From NCBI RefSeq assembly GCF_001899075.1, contig NZ_MKVA01000003.1, positions 248,001-312,000 on the forward strand: a stretch of 64,000 nucleotides of DNA, in the 5' to 3' direction. The notes under the pieces are model-generated. The model made no database searches. It saw only the letters and a list, made by a program, of their open reading frames with translations, and had not been told where the DNA came from. The position numbers were made by a program, and so were the translations under genes. Positions 43,207 through 52,290 of this stretch are shown in pieces. Each line of letters begins with the position of its first letter. Position 1 is the stretch's first letter. This DNA comes from Devosia sp. 67-54 (GTDB lineage Bacteria; Pseudomonadota; Alphaproteobacteria; Rhizobiales; Devosiaceae).

Positions 43207-44244
43207 TCAGCCGATGCGGCGGCCGTCGGCGGCGAAGCGGTGGATGCTGCCGGGGTCGGCGTAGAGGGTGACCGCCTCGCCCTCGGCGAAGCCCGGGCGG
43301 CCGTGCATCTGCGCCACCACCATACGGTTTTGCCAGCGCACATGGATGTGGCTCTCCGCCCCCACCGGCTCGATCAGCGCGACCGTCGTTTCGAGCCGGA
43401 TTGCCTGGGGATTGGCGGTGGTGGTGAGGCCGTCCGGCCGGATGCCGATGGTCTTGGCGCCGGGGGCGCCAGCCTGCACATGTGTCAGGTTATCGCTGGA
43501 AAGATCCGCGACATCGATGAAATTCATCGGCGGCGAGCCGATGAAGCCGGCGACGAACAGCGTCTGCGGCCGGTCGTAGAGCTCGGTCGGCGTGCCCACC
43601 TGCTCGATGTGCCCGGCGTTCATCACCACCAGCCGGTCGGCCAGCGTCATCGCTTCGAGCTGGTCGTGGGTGACGTAGACGCTGGTGGTCTTGAGCCGGC
43701 GCTGCAGGGTGCGGATCTCGACCCGCATCTGCCCGCGCAGCTTGGCGTCGAGATTGCTCAGCGGCTCGTCGAACAGGAACGCCTTGGGCTGCCGCACGAT
43801 GGCGCGGCCCATGGCGACGCGCTGCCGCTGCCCGCCCGACAATTGCCGCGGCCGGCGGTCGAGGAACGGCGCGATCTCGAGGATGCGGGCGGCCTCGGCC
43901 ACGCGGCTGTCGATCTCCGGCCGGGGCGTGCCGCGGTTCTTGAGCCCGTATTCGAGATTCTGCCGCACGCTCATATGCGGGTAGAGCGCATAGTTCTGGA
44001 ACACCATCGCAATGTCGCGCTCGGCCGGCTCTTCCTTGTTGACCACCTTGCCGCCGATCGAGATCGTGCCGTCGGTGATGGTCTCGAGCCCGGCGATCAT
44101 GCGCAGCAGCGTGGACTTGCCGCAGCCGGAGGGGCCGACCAGCACCACCAGCTCGCCGTCGCCGATGGCGAGGTCGACGCCTTCCACGGCGCGCACCGCC
44201 CCGGCATAGGTCTTTCCGACGCCCTTGAGTTCGATCGACGCCAT
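43207..44244 (-). CDS. ugpC: ABC transporter ATPase UgpC (MalK/MsmK type)
   Basis: A 345-residue ATPase: Walker [11 protein letters not shown]-loop [12 protein letters not shown], signature LSGGQRQR, Walker [12 protein letters not shown], switch His in VTHDQLEA, then a C-terminal regulatory TOBE domain. Last gene of the ugp operon, 5 nt after ugpE. This branch of ATPases commonly serves several CUT1 importers, so it could power the ATPase-less systems nearby as well as UgpAE. Confidence 0.93.
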   Translation of the reverse strand: MASIELKGVGKTYAGAVRAVEGVDLAIGDGELVVLVGPSGCGKSTLLRMIAGLETITDGTISIGGKVVNKEEPAERDIAMVFQNYALYPHMSVRQNLEYGLKNRGTPRPEIDSRVAEAARILEIAPFLDRRPRQLSGGQRQRVAMGRAIVRQPKAFLFDEPLSNLDAKLRGQMRVEIRTLQRRLKTTSVYVTHDQLEAMTLADRLVVMNAGHIEQVGTPTELYDRPQTLFVAGFIGSPPMNFIDVADLSSDNLTHVQAGAPGAKTIGIRPDGLTTTANPQAIRLETTVALIEPVGAESHIHVRWQNRMVVAQMHGRPGFAEGEAVTLYADPGSIHRFAADGRRIG

Positions 44245-44249
44245 GCGGC

Positions 44250-45098
44250 TTACTTCTCCGTTTCGACCAGGCCCTTGATGAACAGGCGCTGCATGAAGAT
44301 GACGACCAGCACCGGCGGCACCAGCGCCAGCACCACCCCGGCCATCACCAGGTTCCATTGCGGATAGGAATCGGCCACCGCCGCCATGCGCTTGATGCCC
44401 ATGACCACGGTGTAGTAGCGCGGATCGGTGGTCACCAGCAGCGGCCACAGATACTGGTTCCAGCCGAGCACGAACAGGATCACGAACAGCGCCGCCATGT
44501 TGGTGCGGCTGAGCGGCACCAGGATGTCCCAGAAGAACTTCATCGGCCCGGCGCTGTCGACGCGCGCCGCCTCGAGCAGTTCGTCGGGCACGGTGAGGAA
44601 GAACTGCCGGAACAGGAACGTCGCCGTCGCCGAGGCGATCAGCGGCATGATGAGGCCGCCATAGGAATTGAGCAGCCCCAGATCGGAGACGACCTTGAAG
44701 GTCGGCATGATGCGCACCTCGACCGGCAGCATCAGGGTGATGAAGATCAGCCAGAAGGCGAGGGCGCGGAACGGGAAGCGGAAATAGACGATGGCGAACG
44801 CCGAAAGGATCGAGATGGCGATCTTGCCGACGGCGACGCCGAGCGCCATCAGCAGCGAGTTGAGCATCATCGGCAGGAACGGCGGCGTGCCCGAGGTGGA
44901 GATGCCGGTGCCCAGCATGGTCGAATAATTGGCGATGGCCTGGTCGCCCGGCAGCATCGGGATCAGCCCCGACATGAAGTCGAACGCCCCGTGCGTCGAG
45001 GCGATCACCGCCAAATACACCGGGAACACCACGATCGCGACGCCCACGATCAGGATCAAATGGCAGATGAAATCCAGGATGGGGCGGTTCTCGACCAT
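44250..45098 (-). CDS. ugpE: Glycerol-3-phosphate ABC transporter permease UgpE
   Basis: A 282-residue permease that recalls E. coli UgpE closely: [10 protein letters not shown] at the start, [16 protein letters not shown] in the middle, [29 protein letters not shown], and a GLVETEK end (E. coli GLVDSEK). EAA loop [17 protein letters not shown]. Six helices. Starts by TGATG overlap with ugpA. Confidence 0.96.
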   Translation of the reverse strand: MVENRPILDFICHLILIVGVAIVVFPVYLAVIASTHGAFDFMSGLIPMLPGDQAIANYSTMLGTGISTSGTPPFLPMMLNSLLMALGVAVGKIAISILSAFAIVYFRFPFRALAFWLIFITLMLPVEVRIMPTFKVVSDLGLLNSYGGLIMPLIASATATFLFRQFFLTVPDELLEAARVDSAGPMKFFWDILVPLSRTNMAALFVILFVLGWNQYLWPLLVTTDPRYYTVVMGIKRMAAVADSYPQWNLVMAGVVLALVPPVLVVIFMQRLFIKGLVETEK

Positions 45099-45982
45099 CA
45101 GTACTGCACCTGCCGTTCGACGAAGCGGAACTGCACCACCGTCAGGGCGATGACGATGATCATCAGCAGCGCCGACTGCGCCGCCGACGAGCCGAGGTTG
45201 AGGCCGATGAAGCCGTCCTCGTACACCTTGTAGACCAGAATATTGGTCGACTGCGCCGGCCCGCCCTGCGTGGTGGCGTCGATGATGCCGAAGGTGTCGA
45301 ACATGGCATAGACGACGTTGATCACCAGCAGGAAGAAGGTGGTGGGCGACAGCAGCGGGAAGATGATGGTCCAGAAGCGCTTGAGCGGACCGGCGCCGTC
45401 GATCGCCGCGGCCTCCTTGAGCGAGGCGGGAATGGCCTGCAGGCCCGCGACGAAGAACAGGAAATTGTAGCTGACCTGCTTCCAGCTCGCCGCCAGCACG
45501 ATGAGGATCATCGCGTCGGTGCTGTGCAGCGTGTGGTTCCAGTCATAGCCGGCCTTGCGGATGAGGAAGGCGAAGATGCCGATGGTGGGGTTGAACATGA
45601 ACCACCACAGCACGCCGGCGACGGCCGGGGCGACGGCATAGGGCCACACGATCAGCGTGGTGTAGACGCGCGCCGAGCGGACCATCCGGTCGACGGCGAG
45701 GGCGAGGATCAGCGCCATGCCGATGGAGACGACGGCGGTGGCGATGGAGAACACCGCGGTGGCGCCCAGCGAGCCCACATAATGCGGGTCCTTGAACAGC
45801 CGCGTGTAATTGTCGAACCAGACGAAGGTCGTCTTCAGCCCGAACGGATCCTGCCGCTGGAACGACGACAGCAGCGTCTGGCCGGCCGGCCACAGGAAGA
45901 ACACCACGGTCACCGCCATCTGCGGCAACAGCAGCATGTAGGGCAGCACCTTGTTGGGGAAGACGGTTCGCTTGCTCTGCAT
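45098..45982 (-). CDS. ugpA: Glycerol-3-phosphate ABC transporter permease UgpA
   Basis: A 294-residue permease paired with UgpE. UgpA-like features are [21 protein letters not shown] at the N-terminus, [35 protein letters not shown] and [20 protein letters not shown] loop [18 protein letters not shown]. It lies 53 nt after ugpB, separated by a stem-loop, so its expression is likely below that of the binding protein. Confidence 0.95.
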   Translation of the reverse strand: MQSKRTVFPNKVLPYMLLLPQMAVTVVFFLWPAGQTLLSSFQRQDPFGLKTTFVWFDNYTRLFKDPHYVGSLGATAVFSIATAVVSIGMALILALAVDRMVRSARVYTTLIVWPYAVAPAVAGVLWWFMFNPTIGIFAFLIRKAGYDWNHTLHSTDAMILIVLAASWKQVSYNFLFFVAGLQAIPASLKEAAAIDGAGPLKRFWTIIFPLLSPTTFFLLVINVVYAMFDTFGIIDATTQGGPAQSTNILVYKVYEDGFIGLNLGSSAAQSALLMIIVIALTVVQFRFVERQVQY

Positions 45983-45993
45983 CGGTCACGGTA

Positions 45994-46017
45994 CGGGCCC
46001 GGTCGATGCCGGGCCCG
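45994..46017 (-). repeat. Intercistronic stem-loop between ugpB and ugpA
   Basis: Perfect 9-bp arms CGGGCCCGG (45994-46002) and CCGGGCCCG (46009-46017) with a 6-nt loop, in the 53-nt gap. No T-run follows on the minus strand. Confidence 0.72.
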
Positions 46018-46035
46018 CCCCTTGTTTGGTTCGGC

Positions 46036-47367
46036 TTATTCGTTGGCCGACTGGAACTGCCGCAGCAGATCGTTGCCGCGCGACACGACGGCGTCGAGCG
46101 CCTGCTGCGGCGTCTTGCTGCCGCCCAGCATGGCCTCGAACTCCTGGTCGATCACGTCGCGGATCTGCACGTAATTGCCGAAGCGCAGGCCCTTCGAGTT
46201 TTCGGTCGGCGGGTTCAGATTGATCTGCTTGATGGCGATGTCGGAGCCGGGGTTCTTGTCGTAATAGCCCTGGCTCTTGGCGAGATCGTAGGCCGCCGTG
46301 GTGATCGGCAGATAGCCCGAGAACTCGTGCCAGTCGGCCTGCACGTCCGGCTTGGACAGGTAGGCGAGGAACGCGGCAACACCCTTGTATTCCTCGGGCG
46401 TGTGACCCTGCAGCACCCACAGCGTGGCGCCGCCGATGATCGAGTTCTGCGGCGCGCCCTTGACGTCGGAATAGTAGGGCAGCATGCCGAAGCCGACCTT
46501 GAAGTCCTTGGCGTTGAGCAGCACGCCGGCGCGCGACGCCGACGAGTTCATGTACATGGCGCATTCCTGCGAATAGAACTTCGGCGGCGCGTCATTGCCG
46601 CCTACCGGACCGCCATATTCGAAGATGCCGGCATCGGCCCATTTCTTCAGATTGGTCCAGTGCCTGACCATGAACGGGTTGTTGTAGCTCAACTCGGCAT
46701 CGAGGCCGCCGAAGCCGTTCTGTTCGGTGCCGATCGGCACGTTGTGCCAGGCCGACATGTTTTCGGTCTGCACCCACGACACCCAGCCGGTGGTGAAGCC
46801 GCATTTGGCGGCGCCCGACGACATGATCTTGTTGGAATCGTCGATCAGCTCTTCCCAGGTCGCCGGCGCCTTTTCGGGGTCGAGCCCGGCCTTCTTGAAC
46901 ACGTCCTTGTTGTAATAGAGGATCGGCGTCGAGGAGTTGAACGGCATCGACAGCATGTTGCCTTCGGTGTCGGTATAATAGCCGACGACGGCCTGGAGAT
47001 ACGCCTTCGGATCGAAGGCCTGGCCGGTGTCCTTCATCAGCTGGTACACCGGATAGACGGCGCCCTTGGCCGCCATCATGGTGCCGGTGCCGACTTCGTA
47101 GACCTGCACGATGTCGGGCTGCTGGCCGGCCCGGAACGCCGCGATGGCGCCGGTCATGGCTTCGGGGTAGGTGCCCTTGAACACCGGCGTCACGTGATAG
47201 TCGCTCTGGCTCTTGTTGAAGCCGTCGACGATCGATTCCAGCTTGGTGCCGAGCTCGGCGCTCATGGCGTGCCAGAACGTGATTTCAGTCGCGGCGTAGG
47301 AAGCGGTCGATGTCAGGGCGGCGGCGGTCAGGCTTACAAGGCCTGCCACCAATGTTGTGCGAAGCAT
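46036..47367 (-). CDS. ugpB: Glycerol-3-phosphate-binding periplasmic protein UgpB
   Basis: A 443-residue binding protein that captures sn-glycerol-3-phosphate and glycerophosphodiesters. Sec signal with cleavage near SYA-A (residue 25); FWHAMSAELG, VFKGTYPEAMTGAIAAFRAG, QVYEVGTGTMM and NSSTPILYYNKD are UgpB hallmarks. ATG at 47367 has GGAGGACC upstream; five earlier in-frame codons are ignored. First gene of ugpBAEC. The promoter region carries a Pho box. No ugpQ phosphodiesterase follows, though a PHP-domain hydrolase gene lies just upstream on the same strand. Confidence 0.95.
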   Translation of the reverse strand: MLRTTLVAGLVSLTAAALTSTASYAATEITFWHAMSAELGTKLESIVDGFNKSQSDYHVTPVFKGTYPEAMTGAIAAFRAGQQPDIVQVYEVGTGTMMAAKGAVYPVYQLMKDTGQAFDPKAYLQAVVGYYTDTEGNMLSMPFNSSTPILYYNKDVFKKAGLDPEKAPATWEELIDDSNKIMSSGAAKCGFTTGWVSWVQTENMSAWHNVPIGTEQNGFGGLDAELSYNNPFMVRHWTNLKKWADAGIFEYGGPVGGNDAPPKFYSQECAMYMNSSASRAGVLLNAKDFKVGFGMLPYYSDVKGAPQNSIIGGATLWVLQGHTPEEYKGVAAFLAYLSKPDVQADWHEFSGYLPITTAAYDLAKSQGYYDKNPGSDIAIKQINLNPPTENSKGLRFGNYVQIRDVIDQEFEAMLGGSKTPQQALDAVVSRGNDLLRQFQSANE

Positions 47368-47412
47368 ACTCAGGTCCTCCATCCGATTGCGGTCCGGGAG
47401 TTAGCCTCCCGT

Positions 47413-47430
47413 GGCCAAGTGTCATTGGCC
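47413..47430. promoter_or_regulatory. Inverted repeat GGCCAA-N6-TTGGCC in the ugpB leader
   Basis: Perfect 6-bp arms (47413-47418 and 47425-47430) around GTGTCA, 46 nt upstream of the ugpB ATG and downstream of the Pho box. It could be an operator or a leader hairpin. The enclosed TGTCA resembles a Pho half-site. Confidence 0.35.
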
Positions 47431-47476
47431 CGAGCGGCCAGCTAGCATCTGCTGCTGACCGATCGGCGACGCTCCA

Positions 47477-47494
47477 ATGACACTTTTGTGACAG
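47477..47494 (-). promoter_or_regulatory. Pho box upstream of ugpB
   Basis: On the minus strand this reads CTGTCACAAAAGTGTCAT: two TGTCA direct repeats 11 nt apart with an A-rich linker, as in the PhoB consensus CTGTCAT-A-rich-CTGTCAT. It faces ugpB, whose E. coli homologue is a PhoB target. PhoB control under phosphate starvation follows from family knowledge plus this site. Confidence 0.75.
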
Positions 47495-47568
47495 ATCGCG
47501 AGGCGTTGCAAAAGCGGTTTCTTTTGCCGCCCGCGGCATGTGGGAAATTCCAACGGAAGCGGCAAATT

Positions 47569-47584
47569 GAGAACAAATGTTCTC
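47569..47584. promoter_or_regulatory. 16-bp dyad GAGAACA-AA-TGTTCTC
   Basis: Perfect 7-bp arms around AA, about 200 nt upstream of ugpB and 85 nt beyond the Pho box. The core is GAAC-N4-GTTC, shared with two sites in the 53.7-53.8 kb promoter region. A distal operator for a regulator of this island is possible. Confidence 0.45.
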
Positions 47585-47757
47585 GGGCGGCGCCCGCGGG
47601 GGAGGGGCGGGGACAGCGCAAAGCATCCGCCGGCCGCGGCAGGTCCGCGCCCGGCGCCGTGTGGGTGTAGCGGCGTTTTAGAGCGGTCGGCCGTAACGGA
47701 CCGTGGCGCGGCCCTCCCGGCGATCCCTCTGCTCCCTCCTCCCGGCGTTCCCCTCGG

Positions 47758-49167
47758 TTACGTCACATAGATCGGATTGCTGATGGCGCGGCGGATCGGC
47801 TGCGTCGCGAGGTCGTGGTCGGTGAGCCCCCAGGGCAGCGTGCCGTCGGGGAACTCCGCCCGAAACTCCTGCACCAGCCGCTCGCGGCTGGCCCGGGCGA
47901 CGATCTCGGCGCGCACGAACCGCGCCGGGCTGTCGATGAGGCCGAAATCGCAGCGCCAGTCGTCGGCGTCGATCTCGCGCTCGGCGAACACGCCGCCGGC
48001 GTCGATCCAGGCCAGCGTGTCGCCCCTGGCGCCGCGCACGACGGCGTCCGCCGTGATCGGCCGGCGCACGGTGCTGCCCATCGGCTGGCCGTTGAGGGTG
48101 ATCTCGAGATGCGGCCCGCTGGGGCTTTCGGTGACGTAGCCGCGCCCGGCCTTCATGGCGGCGAGCACATTGTCCTCCGACAGCGCCTCCAGCCACAGCA
48201 CCGTGGTCGGCCGGGCCAGCACCAGCGGCCCTTCCGGCTGCAACGCCTCGGGCTGGTGGAAATCGCTGCCGCCGATGGCGCTGATGCGCAGGCCCGCCGC
48301 GAGGCGCTGCTGGTAGCGGCCGAGCGACACCCAGTTCCACGCCAGCCAGGTCGACTGCCACACCTCCATGCAGTCGATGCGCGGCAGCTCGTAGTCCCAC
48401 GGGATGGTCGGCTTGTCGTGGTTGACCGACAGCAGCCCGCCGCGCTCGTGCACCAGCCGTTCCAGCACATGCGCGTCGGACGGCCGCCTCATGCGGAAAT
48501 CGATCCAGTCGTCGACGCCGTAGACGTTGGCGTGGCCGACGGCGGTGGTCACCTCCATGCCGCGCACGAACACCAGGTCCGGCGACGACTGCGGGTGGAA
48601 ATAGCGCCGCTGCGTCGTGGTGTTGTGGTCGGCGACGGCGAGGAAATCGAGCCCCGCCTGGGTCGCTGCGGCGTGCAGCACCTCCGGCGCGCCGCGCGCA
48701 TCGGAGTGAAAGGTGTGGCAGTGCAGGTCGCCCTTGTACCAGCCGGGGCCTTTGCGCACGGGGAAGGTGCGCGCCGGCGGCGGGGCGAGGGCGCGCGCGG
48801 CGGCGTCGAGCCCGATGCTGACCTGCACGTCGGCGCCCTGCGGCGGGATCTTGTAGAGGCCGAGGATCACCTGCCAGCGGCCGGCCGGGATCGGCCCGTG
48901 CACATAGCCGGGCGTGGCGTCGTCGGTGGCGATGAAGAAGCGGTCGCGGGCGCCGCCCGACCAGCCGCGGAAGCTTGCGGGCGGGGCCGGGTAGTCGGTC
49001 ATCCTGGAATCGAAGCAGCCGAGATCGACGACGCAATCGTCGGCATGCGGATAGGCCATGCGGACGTCGATCCGCGTGGTGCCTTCGGGCACGTCGAAGG
49101 GGATGTAGTAATACGGGTCGCGCGCCTGGTCGGCGGGCGTCAGGTGGACGGTGAGATTGGTGGTCAT
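47758..49167 (-). CDS. PHP-domain metallohydrolase (CehA/McbA-like)
   Basis: A 469-residue protein. A beta-rich N-terminal domain (1-140) precedes the PHP domain: GDLHCHTFHSD with H149 and H151, then VADHNT, a Glu in RGMEVTT, SVNHDKP and GGSDFHQP supply the rest of a trinuclear metal site. PHP enzymes hydrolyse phosphoesters or, in CehA, carbamates. No signal peptide is evident, so it is probably cytoplasmic. It follows the ABC importer genes on the same strand after a 181-nt gap with repeat elements, and lies between that importer and ugp, so a phosphodiester-containing substrate is plausible but unproven. Confidence 0.85.
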   Translation of the reverse strand: MTTNLTVHLTPADQARDPYYYIPFDVPEGTTRIDVRMAYPHADDCVVDLGCFDSRMTDYPAPPASFRGWSGGARDRFFIATDDATPGYVHGPIPAGRWQVILGLYKIPPQGADVQVSIGLDAAARALAPPPARTFPVRKGPGWYKGDLHCHTFHSDARGAPEVLHAAATQAGLDFLAVADHNTTTQRRYFHPQSSPDLVFVRGMEVTTAVGHANVYGVDDWIDFRMRRPSDAHVLERLVHERGGLLSVNHDKPTIPWDYELPRIDCMEVWQSTWLAWNWVSLGRYQQRLAAGLRISAIGGSDFHQPEALQPEGPLVLARPTTVLWLEALSEDNVLAAMKAGRGYVTESPSGPHLEITLNGQPMGSTVRRPITADAVVRGARGDTLAWIDAGGVFAEREIDADDWRCDFGLIDSPARFVRAEIVARASRERLVQEFRAEFPDGTLPWGLTDHDLATQPIRRAISNPIYVT

Positions 49168-49190
49168 GGATGGGACCCGGTGGACTGCGG

Positions 49191-49231
49191 CCCCCACCCC
49201 CTACCCCTCCCCGCAAGGGGGAGGGGGGCGA
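49191..49231 (+). repeat. REP-like C/G-run palindrome, copy A
   Basis: A C-rich tract followed by CCCCTCCCCGCAAGGGGGAG and GGGGGCGA; the CCCCTCCCC and GGGGAGGGG arms can pair around GCAAG. The same core occurs inverted at 49286-49324 and in the same orientation at 56908-56948. Confidence 0.7.
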
Positions 49232-49285
49232 TGGAGCCGACGCGTCCGAGAGAGATGTCGATGTCAGCAAAGCGATTGCAGTCGG

Positions 49286-49324
49286 GCTCCCCTCCCCCTT
49301 GCGGGGAGGGGCTGGGGCTGGGGG
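49286..49324 (-). repeat. REP-like palindrome, copy B (inverted relative to A)
   Basis: Reads CTCCCCTCCCCCTTGCGGGG then AGGGGCTGGGGCTGGGG on the plus strand, the reverse complement of copy A with small changes. With copy A it brackets 54 nt in the gap between the ATPase and PHP genes and could form a larger cruciform or a transcription roadblock. Confidence 0.7.
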
Positions 49325-49348
49325 CCAAAGGCACCGTGCCGGCGCCGA

Positions 49349-50458
49349 TCACAACCCCGCCTCCCCGTCGCGGGGGATGCGCGTGCCGGCGCCGTCGAAC
49401 AGCGTGACGTGCTCGGGGGCGAAGCCGAAGCGGACCGTCTCCCCGACCTCGACATGGTCGTCGGTGAAGATGCGGGCGGTGACGCGGCTGGCGTCCGGCC
49501 GCTCCATCGTCACCAGGCTTTCGGGGCCCATGTTCTCGTTGGCGAAGAGCTTGCCGCCGATGCTGTTGTCGGCCTCCTCGGTCACGCTCAGATGCTCGGG
49601 GCGGACGCCGAGGGTGAGCGTCGGGCCGGCGGCGAGCGCCGCCTTGAGGCCGGCCGACAGCGGCAGCGGCGCCAGCGTCACGCCGTCGGCGCTGAGCCGC
49701 ACGCTGTCGCCCTCGGCGCGGGCCGTCACCGGCACCAGGTTCATCGGCGGGTTGCCGACGAAATTGGCGACGAACGTCGTCGCCGGCCGGCGGTAGATCT
49801 CGATCGGCGGGGCGTATTGCACGATGCGGCCGCGGTCCATCACCGCGATGCGGGTGGCGAGCGCCATGGCCTCGGCCTGATCGTGCGTCACGTAGATGGC
49901 GGTCATCCCCATGTCGCGCTGCAGATGGTTGAGGAAGCCGCGCGCCTCGAGCCTCAGCTTGGCGTCGAGGTTCGAGAGCGGCTCGTCGAACAGGTAGACG
50001 CGGCTCGGATAGACCAGCGCGCGGGCGAGCGAGGTGCGCTGCTGCTGGCCGCCCGAGATCTGGCTCGGCAGCCGGCTGAGCAGGTCGCCGATCTTCAGCA
50101 CGCCGGCGACCTCTTGCGCCCGGGCGTGGCGCTTTTCCTGGCTCTCGCCGCGCACCTTCAGCGGATAGGCGATGTTGTCGGCGATGTTCATGTGCGGGTA
50201 GAGCGCATAGTCTTGGAACACCATCGAGATCTGGCGGTCCTTGGGATGCAGGCCGGTGACGTCGTCGCCGCCGATCAGGATCTGGCCGGAGCTGGGCGTC
50301 TCGAGCCCGGCGATCATGCGCAGCGACGTGGTCTTGCCGCAGCCCGAGGGGCCGAGCAGGCAGACGAATTCGCCATCGCCGATGCTCAGGTCGACGTGAT
50401 CGACCGCGGTGAAGCTGCCGAAGCTTTTGGTGACGGAGCGGAACTCGACGGACGCCAT
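49349..50458 (-). CDS. Sugar ABC transporter ATPase (MalK/UgpC type)
   Basis: A 369-residue ATPase: Walker A GPSGCGKTT, FQDYALYPHMNI, signature ISGGQQQR, Walker [20 protein letters not shown], and a C-terminal OB-fold domain ending RIPRDGEAGL. It belongs to the importer encoded just upstream (binding protein and two permeases) and starts 6 nt after the permease stop. With UgpC it is one of only two sugar-importer ATPases in the window. Confidence 0.93.
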   Translation of the reverse strand: MASVEFRSVTKSFGSFTAVDHVDLSIGDGEFVCLLGPSGCGKTTSLRMIAGLETPSSGQILIGGDDVTGLHPKDRQISMVFQDYALYPHMNIADNIAYPLKVRGESQEKRHARAQEVAGVLKIGDLLSRLPSQISGGQQQRTSLARALVYPSRVYLFDEPLSNLDAKLRLEARGFLNHLQRDMGMTAIYVTHDQAEAMALATRIAVMDRGRIVQYAPPIEIYRRPATTFVANFVGNPPMNLVPVTARAEGDSVRLSADGVTLAPLPLSAGLKAALAAGPTLTLGVRPEHLSVTEEADNSIGGKLFANENMGPESLVTMERPDASRVTARIFTDDHVEVGETVRFGFAPEHVTLFDGAGTRIPRDGEAGL

Positions 50459-50464
50459 GGAATC

Positions 50465-51295
50465 CTATGCCTTGATGCCGCCGAAGAAGCGGAAGCCGAA
50501 GCGCCAGCTCACGAAGAGGTAGAGCGCGATGACGGGGAGCGAATAGATCAGCGAATAGGCGGCGAGCAGCGTCACGATCGGCGTGCCGGCCTCGGAGTAG
50601 AACGAATAGATGGCGACCGAGGCCGGCATCTGCTCGGACGAACGCAGCAGGATGAACGGGATCAGGAAGCCGCCCCAGACGTTGACGAAGGCCCACACCA
50701 CGACGACGACGATGCCCGGCCGGATCACCGGCAGCGCCACGTCGAAGAACGCCTGCACCGGCGAGGCGCCGGCGACCATGGCGCTTTCCTCGTAGCTCTT
50801 GGGGATGCCGTCGATGAAATCGCGCAGGATGAACATCGCGGTGGGCAATAGCCCGCCGGCGAACACCAGGATCACCGCCACCTGCGTGTCGATCAGCCCC
50901 AGCGCCGAGACGATGAGGAAGATCGGCACCATCGCCGCCGAGCCCGACACCACCGACGAGAACAGCAGCAGGATGTAGGTCACCGCGCCCTTGCCGGGGA
51001 TGCTCGAGCGGCTGAGCGCATAGGCGGCGAGCGTTGCCGCGATGCCGACCACGATCACCGCGCCGACGCCTTCGATCAGGCTGTTGAGCAGCGCGTGGAT
51101 GGCCAGCGAATTGCCGAACACCGTCTCGAAATTGGAGAAGGTGAACGGATCGGGCAGCGCCAGCCCCATCTCGGCCCGGGCGTTGAACGGCGCGAAGATG
51201 AACCAGATCAGCGGCAGCGCGAACAGCGCCCCCAGAATCGCGGCGAAGGCCGAGAAGCCGACACGCGACAGGAATTGCGGCGTGGTGAGCTTCAT
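50465..51295 (-). CDS. Carbohydrate ABC transporter permease (MalG type)
   Basis: A 276-residue permease with six helices, EAA loop SYEESAMVAGASPVQAFF and C-terminus WRFGFRFFGGIKA. The EAA loop is divergent (EESAMVAGA rather than EAAxxDGA), consistent with an unusual substrate class or partner ATPase. Overlaps the preceding permease by 4 nt. Confidence 0.92.
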   Translation of the reverse strand: MKLTTPQFLSRVGFSAFAAILGALFALPLIWFIFAPFNARAEMGLALPDPFTFSNFETVFGNSLAIHALLNSLIEGVGAVIVVGIAATLAAYALSRSSIPGKGAVTYILLLFSSVVSGSAAMVPIFLIVSALGLIDTQVAVILVFAGGLLPTAMFILRDFIDGIPKSYEESAMVAGASPVQAFFDVALPVIRPGIVVVVVWAFVNVWGGFLIPFILLRSSEQMPASVAIYSFYSEAGTPIVTLLAAYSLIYSLPVIALYLFVSWRFGFRFFGGIKA

Positions 51296-52215
51296 GACGC
51301 CGCCGCCTCGCGCTCGGCCTTCGAGCGCCGCCGCCCGATGCTGAGATAGATCAGCGCCAGCACCAGATTGATCAGCATGATGATGACGCCCACCGCCGAG
51401 CCCTGGCCGAACTCGAAATCCTTGAAGGCGACGCGGTAGTTGTAGATCGACAGCAGCTCCGTCCGGTACGCCGGCCCGCCATGCGTCAGCAGGAACGGCG
51501 TGAACACGTTGAACGTCCACATGGTGATGAGGATGAGGTCGGTCACCACATGGCCGCGGATCAGCGGCAGCGCGATGTCGCGGAACTTCTGGAACGAGCT
51601 GGCGCCGGCGACGTCGGCCGCCTGGAAATAGCTCGGCGGGATCGACGAGAAGGCCGAGTTGAACAGCATCATCGAGAAGGCGGCGCCGCGCCAGGTGTTG
51701 AAGATGACGATGACCCAGAACGGCTGCTGCAGCAGGAAGTCGCCGCGCGGCAGGCCGAGCGCGGTCAGGATCATGTTGAGCGTGCCGTTGTCGTAGTCGA
51801 GGAAGGCGAACCAGGCGAAGCCGATCACCACCTCGGGCAGGATCCAGGCGCCGATCACCGCCGCCTCGACGGCGCGCTTGAGGGCAGGGGGGATGGCCTG
51901 CATCAGCCAGGCCAGCAGCAGCCCGAGCAGCGCCTGCCCGATCAGCGCCGACAGCAGCACGAACTGCGTGGTGATGATCAGCGACGAGCCGAACTGGCCG
52001 CGGGTGAAGAAGGTCGAGGGGTTGAACAGCCGGATGTAGTTCTGCAGCCCGACGAAATCGGGATGCACGGCAGTGACGCCGAGCAGGGTGCGGTTGGTGA
52101 ACGACACCACGATCACCCAGAAGAACGGCAGCAGCACGAACACCGCGACCAGCAGACCGGCCGGGGTCAGGAACAGCGCAGCCGCGCGGCGGGAGAGAAG
52201 CGAGAACTGCTTCAC
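51292..52215 (-). CDS. Carbohydrate ABC transporter permease (MalF type)
   Basis: A permease of 307 residues from GTG at 52215 (KQFSLLSRRAAALFLTPAG), preferred because AAGGTGA precedes it at proper distance; a GTG at 52236 would add seven residues. Six helices and the loop SYFQAADVAGASSFQKFR, again of the VAGAS type seen in its partner. It lies beyond a stem-loop that separates it from the binding-protein gene. Confidence 0.92.
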   Translation of the reverse strand: MKQFSLLSRRAAALFLTPAGLLVAVFVLLPFFWVIVVSFTNRTLLGVTAVHPDFVGLQNYIRLFNPSTFFTRGQFGSSLIITTQFVLLSALIGQALLGLLLAWLMQAIPPALKRAVEAAVIGAWILPEVVIGFAWFAFLDYDNGTLNMILTALGLPRGDFLLQQPFWVIVIFNTWRGAAFSMMLFNSAFSSIPPSYFQAADVAGASSFQKFRDIALPLIRGHVVTDLILITMWTFNVFTPFLLTHGGPAYRTELLSIYNYRVAFKDFEFGQGSAVGVIIMLINLVLALIYLSIGRRRSKAEREAAAS

Positions 52216-52243
52216 CGGCGTGTCACCTTGGGGCACGAAGGGT

Positions 52244-52281
52244 GCGGGCCGCCTGGGTCCGGGAGAACCCGAGCGGCCCGC
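52244..52281 (-). repeat. Intercistronic stem-loop between binding protein and permease
   Basis: Perfect 9-bp outer arms GCGGGCCGC (52244-52252) and GCGGCCCGC (52273-52281), with an inner GGGT/ACCC pair. It fills the gap after the binding-protein stop and lacks a T-run. Confidence 0.72.
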
Positions 52282-52290
52282 GGGAGGAAC

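Larger units (their letters stand above)
47368..47757. promoter_or_regulatory. 390-nt ugpB promoter region without a gene
   Basis: This gap between the PHP gene's stop and ugpB holds three structured sites, listed separately: a dyad at 47413-47430, a Pho box at 47477-47494 and a GAAC-N4-GTTC dyad at 47569-47584. From about 47590 to 47757 I see only G+C-rich sequence with no clear terminator for the PHP gene. Confidence 0.6.

Noticed and set aside
47569-47584. LexA (SOS) box
   Set aside because: GAAC-N4-GTTC is the Gram-positive form; alphaproteobacterial LexA uses the direct repeat GTTC-N7-GTTC, and no SOS gene is nearby.
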